Assembly (NCBI RefSeq): GCF_051014685.1
Contig: NW_027479547.1
Coordinates: 1 to 64,000, forward strand
Length of the DNA stretch: 64,000 bases
DNA from: Ptiloglossa arizonensis
Lineage: Eukaryota; Arthropoda; Insecta; Hymenoptera; Colletidae
Direction: 5' to 3'
How positions within the stretch are numbered: the first letter of the stretch is position 1; each line of letters begins with the position of its first letter. The position numbers and the translations under genes were made by a program. Shown in pieces: positions 13,108-29,000 of the stretch. Under the pieces are notes generated by a model. It was not told the DNA's origin. It was given only the letters and a program-made list of their open reading frames with translations, and searched no databases.

Positions 13108-15344
13108 CGTTATACGTTATACGTTATACGTTATACGTTATACGTTATACGTATTACGTTATACGTTATACGTTATACGTTATACGTTATAAGTTATACG
13201 TTATACCTTATACGTTATACGTTATACGTTCTACGTTATACGTTATACGTTATACGTTATACGTTATACGTTATACGTTATACGTTATACTTTATACGTT
13301 ATACGTTATACGTTATACGTTATACGTTATACGTTATACGTTATACGTTATACGTTATACGTTATTCGTTATACGTTATACGTTATACGTTATACGTTAT
13401 ACGTTATACGTTATACTTTATACGTTATACGTTATACGTTATACGTTATACGTTATACGTTATACCTTATACGTTATACGTTATGCGTTACTCGTTGTAC
13501 GTTATACGGTATACGATATACGAAATACGTTACACGTTATCCGTTATACGTTATACGTTATACGTTATACGTTATACGTTCTACGTTATACGTTATACGT
13601 TATACGTTATACGTTATACGTTATACGTTATACGTTATACTTTATACGTTATACGTTATACGTTATACGTTATACGTTATACGTTATACGTTATACGTTA
13701 TACGTTATACGTTATACATTATACGTTATACGTTATACGTTATACGTTATACGTATTACGTTATACGTTATACGTTATACGTTATACGTTATACGTTATA
13801 CGTTATACGTTGTACGTTATACGTTATACGTTATACGTATTACGTTATACGTTATACGTTATACGTTATACGTTATACGTTCTACGTTATACGTTATACG
13901 TTATACGTTATACGTTATACGTTATACGTTATACTTTATACGTTATACGTTATACGTTATACGTTATACGTTATACGTTATACGTTATACGTTATACGTT
14001 GTACGTTAAACGTTATACGTTATACGTTATACGTTATACGTTATTCGTATTACGTTATACGCTATACGTTATACGTTATACGTTATACGTTGTACGTTAT
14101 ACGTTATACGTTATACGTTATACGTTATACGTTATCCGTTATACGTATTACGTTATACGTTATACGTTATACGTTATACGTTATACGTTATACGTTATAC
14201 GTTATACGTTATACGTTATACGTTATACGTTATACGTTATACGTTATACGTTATACGTTATACGTTATACGTTATACGGTATACGTTATACGTTATACGT
14301 TATACGTTATACGTTATGCGTAATACGTTATACGTTATACGTTATACGTTATATGTATTACGTTATAGGTTATACGTTATACGTTATAGGTTATACGTTA
14401 TACGTTATACGTTATACATTATACGTTCTACGTTATACGTTATACGTTATACGTTATACGTTATACGTTATACGTTATTCGTTATACGTTATACGTTATA
14501 CGTTATACGTTATACGTTACACGTTATACGTTATACGTTATACGTTATACGTTATACGTTATACGTTATCCGTTGTACGCTATACGTTATACGTTATTCA
14601 GCATAAGTTCTAGGATATGCGTTATACATTGTATGTTATACGTTATACATTATACGTTATACGTTGTACGTTATACGGTATACGATATACGATATACGTT
14701 ACACGTTATCGGTTATACGTTATACGTTATACGTTATACGTTCTACGTTATACGTTATACGTTATACGTTATACGTTATACGTTATACGTTATACGTTAT
14801 ACTTTATACGTTATACGTTATACGTTATACGTTATACGTTATACGCTATACGTTATACGTTATACGTATTACGTTATACGTTATACGTTATACGTTATAC
14901 GTTATACGTTATACGTTATACGTTGTACGTTATACGTTATACGTTATACGTTATACGTTATACGTTATACGTTGTACGTTATACGTTATACGTTATACGT
15001 TATACGGTATACGTCATAGGATAAGCGTTATACGTTATACGTTATAGGTTATACGTTATACGTTATACGTTATACGTTATACGTTATACGTTATACGTTA
15101 TACGTTACACGTTATACGTTATACGTATTACGTTATACGTTATACGTTATTAGTTATAGGTTATACGTTATACGTTATACATTACACGTTATACGTTATA
15201 CGTTATACGTTATACGTATTACGTTATACGTTATACGTTATACGTTATACGTTATACGATATACGTTATACGCTATACGTTATACGTTATACGTTACACG
15301 TTATACGTTATACGGTATACGTTATACGTTATACGTTATACGTT
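13108..15344. repeat. Mixed block with E, A3 and C markers
   Basis: Holds AGTTATA near 13191, an E motif with the CGAAATA allele at 13486, CGTTGTA, CGTTAAA near 14000, CGTTATG, CGTAATA near 14315, a G motif near 14355, an A3 marker at 14599-14619 and a C marker at 15012. It is built from pieces found elsewhere. The A3 marker recurs 1,281 bp later at 15880 with a similar left flank (CGTTATC, CGTTGTA, CGCTATA). No gene is seen. Confidence 0.82.
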
Positions 15345-17823
15345 ATACGTTATGCGTAATACGTTATACGTTATACGTTATACGTTATATGTATTACGTT
15401 ATAGGTTATACGTTATACGTTATAGGTTATACGTTATACGTTATACGTTATACATTATACGTTCTACGTTATACGTTATACGTTATACGTTATACGTTAT
15501 ACGTTATACGTTATTCGTTATACGTTATACGTTATACGTTATACGTTATACGTTATACGTTATACGTTATACGTTATACGTTATACGTTATACGTTATAC
15601 GTTATACGTTATACGCTATACGTTATACGTTATACGTTATACGTTATACGTTATACGTTATACGTTATACGTTATACGTTATACGTTATACGTTATACGT
15701 ATTACGTTATACGTTATACGTTATACGTTATACGTTATACGTTATACGTTATACGTTATACGTTATACGTTATACGTTATACGTTATACGTTATACGTTA
15801 CACGTTATACGTTATACGTTATACGTTATACGTTATACGTTATACGTTATCCGTTGTACGCTATACGTTATACGTTATTCAGCATAAGTTCTAGGATATG
15901 CGTTATACATTGTATGTTATACGTTATACATTATACGTTATACGTTGTACGTTATACGGTATACGATATACGATATACGTTACACGTTATCGGTTATACG
16001 TTATACGTTATACGTTATACGTTCTACGTTATACGTTATACGTTATACGTTATACGTTATACGTTATACGTTATACGTTATACTTTATACGTTATACGTT
16101 ATACGTTATACGTTATACGTTATACGCTATACGTTATACGTTATACGTTACACGTTATACGTTATACGGTATACGTTATACGTTATACGTTGTACGTTAT
16201 ACGGTATACGATATACGATATACGTTACACGTTATCCGTTATACGTTATACGTTATACGTTATACGTTCTACGTTATACGTTATACGTTATACGTTATAC
16301 GTTATACATTATATTTTATACGTTATACGTTAAACGTTATACGTTATACGATATACGTTATACGCTATACGTTATACGTTATACGTTACACGTTATACGT
16401 TATACGGTATACGTTATACGTTATACGTTATACGTTATACGTTATGCGTAATACGTTATACGTTATACGTTATACGTTATATGTATTACGTTATAGGTTA
16501 TACGTTATACGTTATAGGTTATACGTTATACGTTATACGTTATACATTATACGTTCTACGTTATACGTTATACGTTATACGTTATACGTTATACGTTATA
16601 CGTTATACGTTATAAGTTATACGTTATACGTTATACGTTATACGTTATACGTTATACGTTATACGTTATACGTTATACGTTATACGTTATACGTTATACG
16701 TTATACGTTATACGTTATACGTTATACGTTATACGTTATACGTTATACGTTATACGTTATACGTTATACGTTATACGTTATACGTTATACGTTATACGTT
16801 ATACGTTATACGTTATACGTTATACGTTATACGTTATACGTATTACGTTATACGTTATACGTTATACGTTATACGTTATACGTTATACGTTATACGTTAT
16901 ACGTTATACGTTATACGTTATACGTTACACGTTATACGTTACACGTTATACGTTATACGTTATACGTTATACGTTATACGTTATACGTTATCCGTTGTAC
17001 GTTATACGTTATACGTTATACGTTATACGTATTACGTTATACGTTATACGTTATACGTTATACGTTATACGTTATACGTTGTACGTTATACGTTATACGT
17101 TATACGTTATACGTTATACGTTATACGTTATACGTTATACGTTATACGTTATACGTTATACGTTATACGTTATACGTTATACGTTATACGTTATACGTTA
17201 TACGTTATACGGTATACGTCATAGGATAAGCGTTATACGTTATACGTTATAGGTTATACGTTATACGTTATACGTTATACGTTATACGTTATACGTTATA
17301 CGTTATACGTTATACGTTATACCTTATACGTTATACGTTATACGTTATACGTTATTCAGCATAAGTTCTAGGATATGCGTTATACATTATATTTTATACG
17401 TTATACGTTAAACGTTATACGTTATACGATATACGTTATACGCTATACGTTATACGTTATACGTTACACGTTATACGTTATACGGTATACGTTATACGTT
17501 ATACGTTATACGTTATACGTTATGCGTTATACGTTATACGTTATACGTTATACGTTATATGTATTACGTTATAGGTTATACGTTATACGTTATAGGTTAT
17601 ACGTTATACGTTAAACGTTATACGTTATACGATATACGTTATACGCTATACGTTATACGTTATACGTTACACGTTATACGTTATACGGTATACGTTATAC
17701 GTTATACGTTATACGTTATACGTTATGCGTTATACGTTATACGTTATACGTTATACGTTATATGTATTACGTTATAGGTTATACGTTATACGTTATAGGT
17801 TATACGTTATACGTTATACGTTA
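15345..17823. repeat. About 3.45-kb-offset block, copy 1
   Basis: Runs from CGTTATG, CGTAATA through A3 (15880), C (17217) and A1 (17357). Its counterpart begins near 18796. The offset moves in whole units: 3,451 bp at A3, 3,458 bp at about 16.3 kb, 3,430 bp at 17.0 kb and 3,423 bp at A1. A 31-unit pure run lies at 16622-16838, after AGTTATA. Open frames here (the longest about 440 codons) are by-products. Confidence 0.88.
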
Positions 17824-18795
17824 TACATTATACGTTATACGTTATACGTTCTACGTTATACGTTATACGTTATACGTTATACGTTATACGTTATACGTTA
17901 TACGTTATACGTTATACGTTATACGTTATACGTTATACGTTATACGTATTACGTTATACGTTATACGTTATACGTTATACGTTATACGTTCTACGTTATA
18001 CGTTATACGTTATACGTTATACGTTATACGTTATACGTTATACTTTATACGTTATACGTTATACGTTATACGTTATACGTTATACGTTATACGTTATACG
18101 TTATACGTTGTACGTTATACGTTATACGTTATACGTTATACGGTATACGTCATAGGATAAGCGTTATACGTTATACGTTATAGGTTATACGTTATACGTT
18201 ATACGTTATACGTTATACGTTATACGTTATACGTTATACGTTATACGTTATACGTTATACGTTATACGTTATACGTTATACGTTATACGTTATACGTTAT
18301 ACGTTATACGTTATACGTTATACGTTATACGTTATACGTTATACGTTATACGTTATACGTTATACGTTATACGTTATACGTTATACGTTATACGTTATAC
18401 GTTATACGTTATACGTTATACGTTATACGTTATACGTTATATGTTATACGGCATAAGTTCTAGGATATGCGTTATAGATTATATGTTATACGTTATACGT
18501 TATACGTTATACGTTATACGTTATACGTTATACGTTACACAGTATACGTTATACGTTATCCGTTATACGTTATACGTTATACTTTATACGTTATACGTTA
18601 TACGTTATACGTATTACGTTATACGTTATACGTTATACGTTATACGTTATACGTTATACGTTATACGTTATACGTTATACGTTATACGTTATGCGTTATA
18701 CGTTATACGTTATACGTTATACGTTATACGTTATTTGTTATAGGTTATACGTTATACGTTATACATTATACGTTATACGTTCTACGTTATACGTT
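17824..18795. repeat. Intervening block with C and B1 markers
   Basis: Contains CATTATA, CGTTCTA, CTTTATA and CGTTGTA, then C at 18148, a 36-unit pure run, B1 at 18449, CGTTACA, CAGTATA near 18537 and a CGTTATT, TGTTATA, GGTTATA motif near 18731. The B1 part resembles the start of blocks P1 and P2, but is cut off by a switch into the 3.45-kb block. Confidence 0.8.
18190..18441 (+). repeat. Pure run of 36 CGTTATA units
   Basis: 252 bp without a variant, between GGTTATA (18183-18189) and TGTTATA (18442-18448). It is equal longest in the window with 50751-51002. Confidence 0.92.
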
Positions 18796-21246
18796 ATACG
18801 TTATGCGTAATACGTTATACGTTATACGTTATACGTTATATGTATTACGTTATAGGTTATACGTTATACGTTATAGGTTATACGTTATACGTTATACGTT
18901 ATACATTATACGTTCTACGTTATACGTTATACGTTATACGTTATACGTTATACGTTATACGTTATTCGTTATACGTTATACGTTATACGTTATACGTTAT
19001 ACGTTATACGTTATACGTTATACGTTATACGTTATACGTTATACGTTATACGTTATACGTTATACGCTATACGTTATACGTTATACGTTATACGTTATAC
19101 GTTATACGTTATACGTTATACGTTATACGTTATACGTTATACGTTATACGTATTACGTTATACGTTATACGTTATACGTTATACGTTATACGTTATACGT
19201 TATACGTTATACGTTATACGTTATACGTTATACGTTATACGTTATACGTTACACGTTATACGTTATACGTTATACGTTATACGTTATACGTTATACGTTA
19301 TCCGTTGTACGCTATACGTTATACGTTATTCAGCATAAGTTCTAGGATATGCGTTATACATTGTATGTTATACGTTATACATTATACGTTATACGTTGTA
19401 CGTTATACGGTATACGATATACGATATACGTTACACGTTATCGGTTATACGTTATACGTTATACGTTATACGTTCTACGTTATACGTTATACGTTATACG
19501 TTATACGTTATACGTTATACGTTATACGTTATACGTTATACTTTATACGTTATACGTTATACGTTATACGTTATACGTTATACGCTATACGTTATACGTT
19601 ATACGTTACACGTTATACGTTATACGGTATACGTTATACGTTATACGTTGTACGTTATACGGTATACGATATACGATATACGTTACACGTTATCCGTTAT
19701 ACGTTATACGTTATACGTTATACGTTCTACGTTATACGTTATACGTTATACGTTATACGTTATACATTATATTTTATACGTTATACGTTAAACGTTATAC
19801 GTTATACGATATACGTTATACGCTATACGTTATACGTTATACGTTACACGTTATACGTTATACGGTATACGTTATACGTTATACGTTATACGTTATACGT
19901 TATGCGTAATACGTTATACGATATACGTTATACGTTATATGTATTACGTTATAGGTTATACGTTATACGTTATAGGTTATACGTTATACGTTATACGTTA
20001 TACATTATACGTTCTACGTTATACGTTATACGTTATACGTTATACGTTATACGTTATACGTTATACGTTATAAGTTATACGTTATACGTTATACGTTATA
20101 CGTTATACGTTATACGTTATACGTTATACGTGATACGTTATACGTTATACGTTATACGTTATACGTTATACGTTATACGTTATACGTTATACGTTATACG
20201 TTATACGTTATACGTTATACGTTATACGTTATACGTTATACGTTATACGTTATACGTTATACGTTATACGTATTACGTTATACGTTATACGTTATACGTT
20301 ATACGTTATACGTTATACGTTATACGTTATACGTTATACGTTATACGTTATACGTTACACGTTATACGTTACACGTTATACGTTATACGTTACACGTTAT
20401 ACGTTATACGTTATACGTTATCCGTTGTACGTTATACGTTATACGTTATACGTTATACGTATTACGTTATACGTTATACGTTATACGTTATACGTTATAC
20501 GTTATACGTTGTACGTTATACGTTATACGTTATACGTTATACGTTATACGTTATACGTTATACGTTATACGTTATACGTTATACGTTATACGTTATACGT
20601 TATACGTTATACGTTATACGTTATACGTTATACGGTATACGTCATAGGATAAGCGTTATACGTTATACGTTATAGGTTATACGTTATACGTTATACGTTA
20701 TACGTTATACGTTATACGTTATACGTTATACGTTATACGTTATACCTTATACGTTATACGTTATACGTTATACGTTATTCAGCATAAGTTCTAGGATATG
20801 CGTTATACATTATATTTTATACGTTATACGTTAAACGTTATACGTTATACGATATACGTTATACGCTATACGTTATACGTTATACGTTACACGTTATACG
20901 TTATACGGTATACGTTATACGTTATACGTTATACGTTATACGTTATGCGTTATACGTTATACGTTATACGTTATACGTTATATGTATTACGTTATAGGTT
21001 ATACGTTATACGTTATAGGTTATACGTTATACGTTAAACGTTATACGTTATACGATATACGTTATACGCTATACGTTATACGTTATACGTTACACGTTAT
21101 ACGTTATACGGTATACGTTATACGTTATACGTTATACGTTATACGTTATGCGTTATACGTTATACGTTATACGTTATACGTTATATGTATTACGTTATAG
21201 GTTATACGTTATACGTTATAGGTTATACGTTATACGTTATACGTTA
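18796..21246. repeat. About 3.45-kb-offset block, copy 2
   Basis: Counterpart of 15345-17823, with A3 at 19331, C at 20640 and A1 at 20780. Private differences include CGATATA at about 19919 where copy 1 has a plain unit, and CGTGATA near 20129, the only such unit noticed in the window. The longest artefactual frame is about 611 codons (18840-20675). Confidence 0.88.
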
Positions 21247-21386
21247 TACGTTATACGTTATACGTTATGCGTTATACGTTATACGTTATACGTTATACGT
21301 TATATGTATTACGTTATAGGTTATACGTTATACGTTATAGGTTATACGTTATACGTTATACGTTATACATTATACGTTATACGTTA
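21149..21386. repeat. 119-bp internal tandem duplication
   Basis: The stretch from CGTTATG through TGTATTA and two GGTTATA is present twice, offset by 119 bp (17 units). Related cassettes have a single copy between CGGTATA and CATTATA at this point. Confidence 0.75.
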
Positions 21387-22746
21387 TACGTTCTACGTTA
21401 TACGTTATACGTTATACGTTATTCGTTATACATCATACGTTATACCGTATACGTCATAGGATAAGCGTTATACGTTATACGTTATACGTTATACGTTATA
21501 CGTTATACGTTATACGGTATACGCTTTACGTTATACGTTATACCTTATACGTTATACGTTATACGTTATACGCTATACGTTATACGTTATACGTTATACG
21601 TTATACGTTATACGTTATACGTTATACGTTATACGTTATACGTTATACGTTATACGTTATACGTTATACGTTATACGTTATACGTTATACGTTATACGTT
21701 ATACGTTATACGTTATACGTTATACGTTATACGTTATACGTTATACGGTATACGTCATAGGATAAGCGTTATACGTTATACGTTATAGGTTATACGTTAT
21801 ACGTTATACGTTATACGTTATACGTTATACGTTATACGTTATACGTTATACGTTATACCTTATACGTTATACGTTATACGTTATACGTTATTCAGCATAA
21901 GTTCTAGGATATGCGTTATACATTATATTTTATACGTTATACGTTAAACGTTATACGTTATACGATATACGTTATACGCTATACGTTATACGTTATACGT
22001 TACACGTTATACGTTATACGGTATACGTTATACGTTATACGTTATACGATATACGTTATATGTTATACGTTATACGTTATACGTTATACGTTATATGTAT
22101 TACGTTATAGGTTATACGTTATACGTTATAGGTTATACGTTATACGTTATACGTTATACATTATACGTTATACGTTATACGTTCTACGTTATACGTTATA
22201 CGTTATACGTTATACGTTATACGTTATACGTTATACGTTATACGTTATACGTTATACGTTATACGTTATACGTTATACGTATTACGTTATACGTTATACG
22301 TTATACGTTATACGTTATACGTTCTACGTTATACGTTATACGTTATACGTTATACGTTATACGTTATACGTTATACTTTATACGTTATACGTTATACGTT
22401 ATACGTTATTCGTTATACGTTATACGTTATACGTTATACGTTATACGTTGTACGTTATACGTTATACGTTATACGTTATACGGTATACGTCATAGGATAA
22501 GCGTTATACGTTATACGTTATAGGTTATACGTTATACGTTATACGTTATACGTTATACGTTATACGTTATACGTTATACGTTATACGTTATACGTTATAC
22601 GTTATACGTTATACGTTATACGTTATACGTTATACGTTATACGTTATACGTTATACGTTATACGTTATACGTTATACGTTATACGTTATACGTTATACGT
22701 TATACGTTATACGTTACACGTTATACGTTATACGTTATACGTTATA
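21387..22746. repeat. Cassette with F, C and A1 markers
   Basis: C at 21452 (inside an F motif), 21753 and 22488, and A1 at 21893, in the order seen in other cassettes. One CGATATA, CGTTATA, TGTTATA near 22048 replaces the usual CGTTATG. A 26-unit pure run lies at 22530-22711 and ends at a private CGTTACA (22712-22718) shortly before the B1 marker. Confidence 0.83.
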
Positions 22747-25700
22747 TGTTATACGGCATAAGTTCTAGGATATGCGTTATAGATTATATGTTATACGTTA
22801 TACGTTATACGTTATACGTTATACGTTATACGTTATACGTTATACGTTATACGTTATACGTTACACAGTATACGTTATACGTTATCCGTTATACGTTATA
22901 CGTTATACTTTATACGTTATACGTTATACGTTATACGTATTACGTTATACGTTATACGTTATACGTTATACGTTATACGTTATACGTTATACGTTATACG
23001 TTATACGTTATACGTTATACGTTATACGTTATACGTTATACGTTATACGTTATACGTTATACGTTATACGTTATTTGTTATAGGTTATACGTTATACGTT
23101 ATACATTATACGTTATACGTTATACGTTATACGTTATACGTATTACGTTATACGTTATACGTTATACGTTATACGTTATACGTTATACGTTATACGTTAT
23201 ACGTTATACGTTATACGTTATACGTATTACGTTATACGTTATACGTTATACGTTATACGTTATACGTTCTACGTTATACGTTATACGTTATACGTTATAC
23301 GTTATACGTTATACGTTATACTTTATACGTTATACGTTATACGTTATACGTTATACGTTATACGTTATACGTTATACGTTATACGTTATACGTTGTACGT
23401 TAAACGTTATACGTTATACGTTATACGTTATACGTTATACGTATTACGTTATACGTTATACGTTATACGTTATACGTTATACGTTGTACGTTATACGTTA
23501 TACGTTATACGTTATACGTTATACGTTATCCGTTATACGTATTACGTTATACGTTATACGTTATACGTTATACGTTATACGTTATACGTTATACGTTATA
23601 CGTTATACGTTATACGTTATACGTTATACGTTATACGTTATACGTTATACGTTATACGTTATACGTTATACGTTATACGTATTACGTTATACGTTATACG
23701 TTATACGTTATACGTTATACGTTATACGTTATACGTTATACGTTATACGTTATACGTTATACGTTATACGTTATACGTTATACGTTATACGTTATACGTT
23801 ATACGTTATACGTTATACGTTATACGTTATACGTTATACGTTATACGTTATACGTTATACGTTATACGTTATACGTTATACGTTATACGTTATATGTTAT
23901 ACGGCATAAGTTCTAGGATATGCGTTATAGATTATATGTTATACGTTATACGTTATACGTTATACGTTATACGTTATACGTTATACGTTACACAGTATAC
24001 GTTATACGTTATCCGTTATACGTTATACGTTATACTTTATACGTTATACGTTATACGTTATACGTATTACGTTATACGTTATACGTTATACGTTATACGT
24101 TATACGTTATACGTTATACGTTATACGTTATACGTTATACGTTATACGTTATACGTTATACGTTATACGTCATTTGTTATAGGTTATACGTTATACGTTA
24201 TACATTATACGTTATACGTTATACGTTATACGTTATACGTATTACGTTATACGTTATACGTTATACGTTATACGTTATACGTTATACGTTATACGTTATA
24301 CGTTATACGTTATACGTTATACGTATTACGTTATACGTTATACGTTATACGTTATACGTTATACGTTCTACGTTATACGTTATACGTTATACGTTATACG
24401 TTATACGTTATACGTTATACTTTATACGTTATACGTTATACGTTATACGTTATACGTTATACGTTATACGTTATACGTTATACGTTATACGTTGTACGTT
24501 AAACGTTATACGTTATACGTTATACGTTATACGTTATACGTATTACGTTATACGTTATACGTTATACGTTATACGTTATACGTTGTACGTTATACGTTAT
24601 ACGTTATACGTTATACGTTATACGTTATCCGTTATACGTATTACGTTATACGTTATACGTTATACGTTATACGTTATACGTTATACGTTATACGTTATAC
24701 GTTATACGTTATACGTTATACGTTATACGTTATACGTTATACGTTATACGTTATACGTTATACGTTATACGTTATACGTATTACGTTATACGTTATACGT
24801 TATACGTTATACGTTATACGTTATACGTTATACGTTATACGTTATACGTTATACGTATTACGTTATACGTTATACGTTATACGTTATACGTTATACGTTA
24901 TACGTTATACGTTATACGTTATACGGTATACGCTTTACGTTATACGTTATACGTAATACGTTCTACGTTATACGTTATACGTTATACGTTATACGTTATA
25001 CGTTATACGTTATACTTTATACGTTATACGTTATACGTTATACGTTATACGTTATACGTTATACGTTATACGTTATACGTTATACGTATTACGTTATACG
25101 TTATACGTTATACGTTATACGTTATACGTTATACCTTATACGTTATACGTTATGCGTTACTCGTTGTACGTTATACGGTATACGATATACGATATACGAT
25201 ATACGTTACACGTTATCCGTTATACGTTATACGTTATACGTTATACGTTCTACGTTATACGTTCTACGTTCTACGTTATACGTTATACGTTATACGTTAT
25301 ACATTATACGTTATTCAGCATAAGTTCTAGGATATGCGTTATACATTATATGTTATACGTTATACGTTAAACGTTATACGTTATACGATATACGTTATAC
25401 GCTATACGTTATACGTTATACGTTACACGTTATACGTTATACGGTATACGTTATAAATTATACGTTATACGTTATACGTTATACGTTATGCGTTATACGT
25501 TATACGTTATACGTTATACGTTATACGTATTACGTTATACGTTATACGTTATACGTTTTACGTTATACGTTATACGTTATACGTTATACGTTGTACGTTA
25601 TACGTTATACGTTATACGTTATTCGTTATACATCATACGTTATACCGTATACGTCATAGGATAAGCGTTATACGTTATACGTTATACGTTATACGTTATA

Positions 25701-26099
25701 CGTTATACGTTATACGGTATACGCTTTACGTTATACGTTATACCTTATACGTTATACGTTATACGTTATACGCTATAGGTTATACGTTATACGTTATACG
25801 TTATACGTTATACGTTATACGTTATACGTTATACGTTATACGTTATACGTTATTCGTTATACGTTATACGTTATACGTTATACGTTATACGTTATACGTT
25901 ATACGTTATACGTTATACGTTATACGTTATACGTTATACGTTATACGGTATACGTCATAGGATAAGCGTTATACGTTATACGTTATAGGTTATACGTTAT
26001 ACGTTATACGTTATACGTTATACGTTATACGTTATACGTTATACGTTATACGTTATACCTTATACGTTATACGTTATACGTTATACGTTATACGTTATT
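22747..26099. repeat. Block P2, distant copy of 3.5-6.9 kb
   Basis: B1 at 22754 and 23902, A2 at 25316, E at 25155, C at 25652 and 25953. From 23902 on, all markers are 19,215 bp after their P1 partners, and the two CGTTGTA, CGTTAAA pairs also match. The first interval is 1,148 bp here against 1,134 in P1 (two extra heptamers). A private CGTAATA, CGTTCTA lies near 24953. Confidence 0.88.
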
Positions 26100-29000
26100 C
26101 AGCATAAGTTCTAGGATATGCGTTATACATTATATTTTATACGTTATACGTTAAACGTTATACGTTATACGATATACGTTATACGCTATACGTTATACGT
26201 TATACGTTACACGTTATACGTTATACGGTACACGTTATACGTTATACGTTATACGTTATACGTTATGCGTTATACGTTATACGTTATACGTTATACGTTA
26301 TATGTATTACGTTATAGGTTATACGTTATACGTTATAGGTTATACGTTATACGTTAAACGTTATACGTTATACGATATACGTTATACGCTATACGTTATA
26401 CGTTATACGTTACACGTTATACGTTATACGGTATACGTTATACGTTATACGTTATACGTTATACGTTATGCGTTATACGTTATACGTTATACGTTATACG
26501 TTATATGTATTACGTTATAGGTTATACGTTATACGTTATAGGTTATACGTTATACGTTATACGTTATACATTATACGTTATACGTTATACGTTCTACGTT
26601 ATACGTTATACGTTATACGTTATTCGTTATACATCATACGTTATACCGTATACGTCATAGGATAAGCGTTATACGTTATACGTTATACGTTATACGTTAT
26701 ACGTTATACGTTATACGGTATACGCTTTACGTTATACGTTATACCTTATACGTTATACGTTATACGTTATACGCTATACGTTATACGTTATACGTTATAC
26801 GTTATACGTTATACGTTATACGTTATACGTTATACGTTATACGTTATACGTTATACGTTATACGTTATACGTTATACGTTATACGTTATACGTTATACGT
26901 TATACGTTATACGTTATACGTTATACGTTATACGTTATACGTTATACGTTATACGGTATACGTCATAGGATAAGCGTTATACGTTATACGTTATAGGTTA
27001 TACGTTATACGTTATACGTTATACGTTATACGTTATACGTTATACGTTATACGTTATACGTTATACCTTATACGTTATACGTTATACGTTATACGTTATT
27101 CAGCATAAGTTCTAGGATATGCGTTATACATTATATTTTATACGTTATACGTTAAACGTTATACGTTATACGATATACGTTATACGCTATACGTTATACG
27201 TTATACGTTACACGTTATACGTTATACGGTATACGTTATACGTTATACGTTATACGTTATACGTTATGCGTTATACGTTATACGTTATACGTTATACGTT
27301 ATACGTTATACGTTATACGTTATACCTTATACGTTATACGTTATACGTTATACGTTATTCAGCATAAGTTCTAGGATATGCGTTATACATTATATTTTAT
27401 ACGTTATACGTTAAACGTTATACGTTATACGATATACGTTATACGCTATACGTTATACGTTATACGTTACACGTTATACGTTATACGGTATACGTTATAC
27501 GTTATACGTTATACGTTATACGTTATGCGTTATACGTTATACGTTATACGTTATACGTTATATGTATTACGTTATAGGTTATACGTTATACGTTATAGGT
27601 TATACGTTATACGTTATACGTTATACATTATACGTTATACGTTATACGTTCTACGTTATACGTTATACGTTATACGTTATACGTTATACGTTATACGTTA
27701 TACGTTATACGTTATACGTTATACGTTATACGTTATACGTTATACGTTATACGTATTACGTTATACGTTATACGTTATACGTTATACGTTATACGTTATA
27801 CGTTATACGTTATACGTTATACGTTATACGTTGTACGTTATACGTTATACGTTATACGTTATACGGTATACGTCATAGGATAAGCGTTATACGTTATACG
27901 TTATAGGTTATACGTTATACGTTATACGTTATACGTTATACGTTATACGTTATACGTTATACGTTATACGTTATACGTTATACGTTATACGTTACACAGT
28001 ATACGTTATACGTTATCCGTAATACGTTATACGTTATACTTTATACGTTATACGTTATACGTTATACGTATTACGTTATACGTTATACGTTATACGTTAT
28101 ACGTTATACGTTATACGTTATACGTTATACGTTATACGTTATACGTTATACGTTATACGTTATACGTTATACGTTATACGTTATACGTTATACGTTATAC
28201 GTTATTTGTTATAGGTTATACGTTATACGTTATACATTATACGTTATACGTTATACGTTATACGTTATACGTATTACGTTATACGTTATACGTTATACGT
28301 TATACGTTATACGTTATACGTTATACGTTATACGTTATACGTTATACGTTATACGTATTACGTTATACGTTATACGTTATACGTTATACGTTATACGTTC
28401 TACGTTATACGTTATACGTTATACGTTATACGTTATACGTTATACGTTATACTTTATACGTTATACGTTATACGTTATACGTTATACGTTATACGTTATA
28501 CGTTATACGTTATACGTTGAACGTTAAACGTTATACGTTATACGTTATACGTTATACGTTATACGTATTACGTTATACGTTATACGTTATACGTTATACG
28601 TTATACGTTGTACGTTATACGTTATACGTTATACGTTATACGTTATACGTTATCCGTTATACGTATTACGTTATACGTTATACGTTATACGTTATACGTT
28701 ATACGTTATACGTTATACGTTATACGTTATACGTTATACGTTATACGTTATACGTTATACGTTATACGTTATACGTTATACGTTATACGTTATACGTATT
28801 ACGTTATACGTTATACGTTATACGTTATACGTTATACGTTATACGTTATACGTTATACGTTATACGTATTACGTTATACGTTATACGTTATACGTTATAC
28901 GTTATACGTTATACGTTATACGTTATACCTTATACGTTATACGTTATGCGTTACTCGTTGTACGTTATACGGTATACGATATACGAAATACGTTACACGT

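Noticed and set aside
14599..14619. tRNA, rRNA or other structured RNA gene
   Set aside because: No cloverleaf, conserved rRNA segment or long stem was seen in the most divergent regions of either strand. The GCATA/TATGC arms are only 5 bp.
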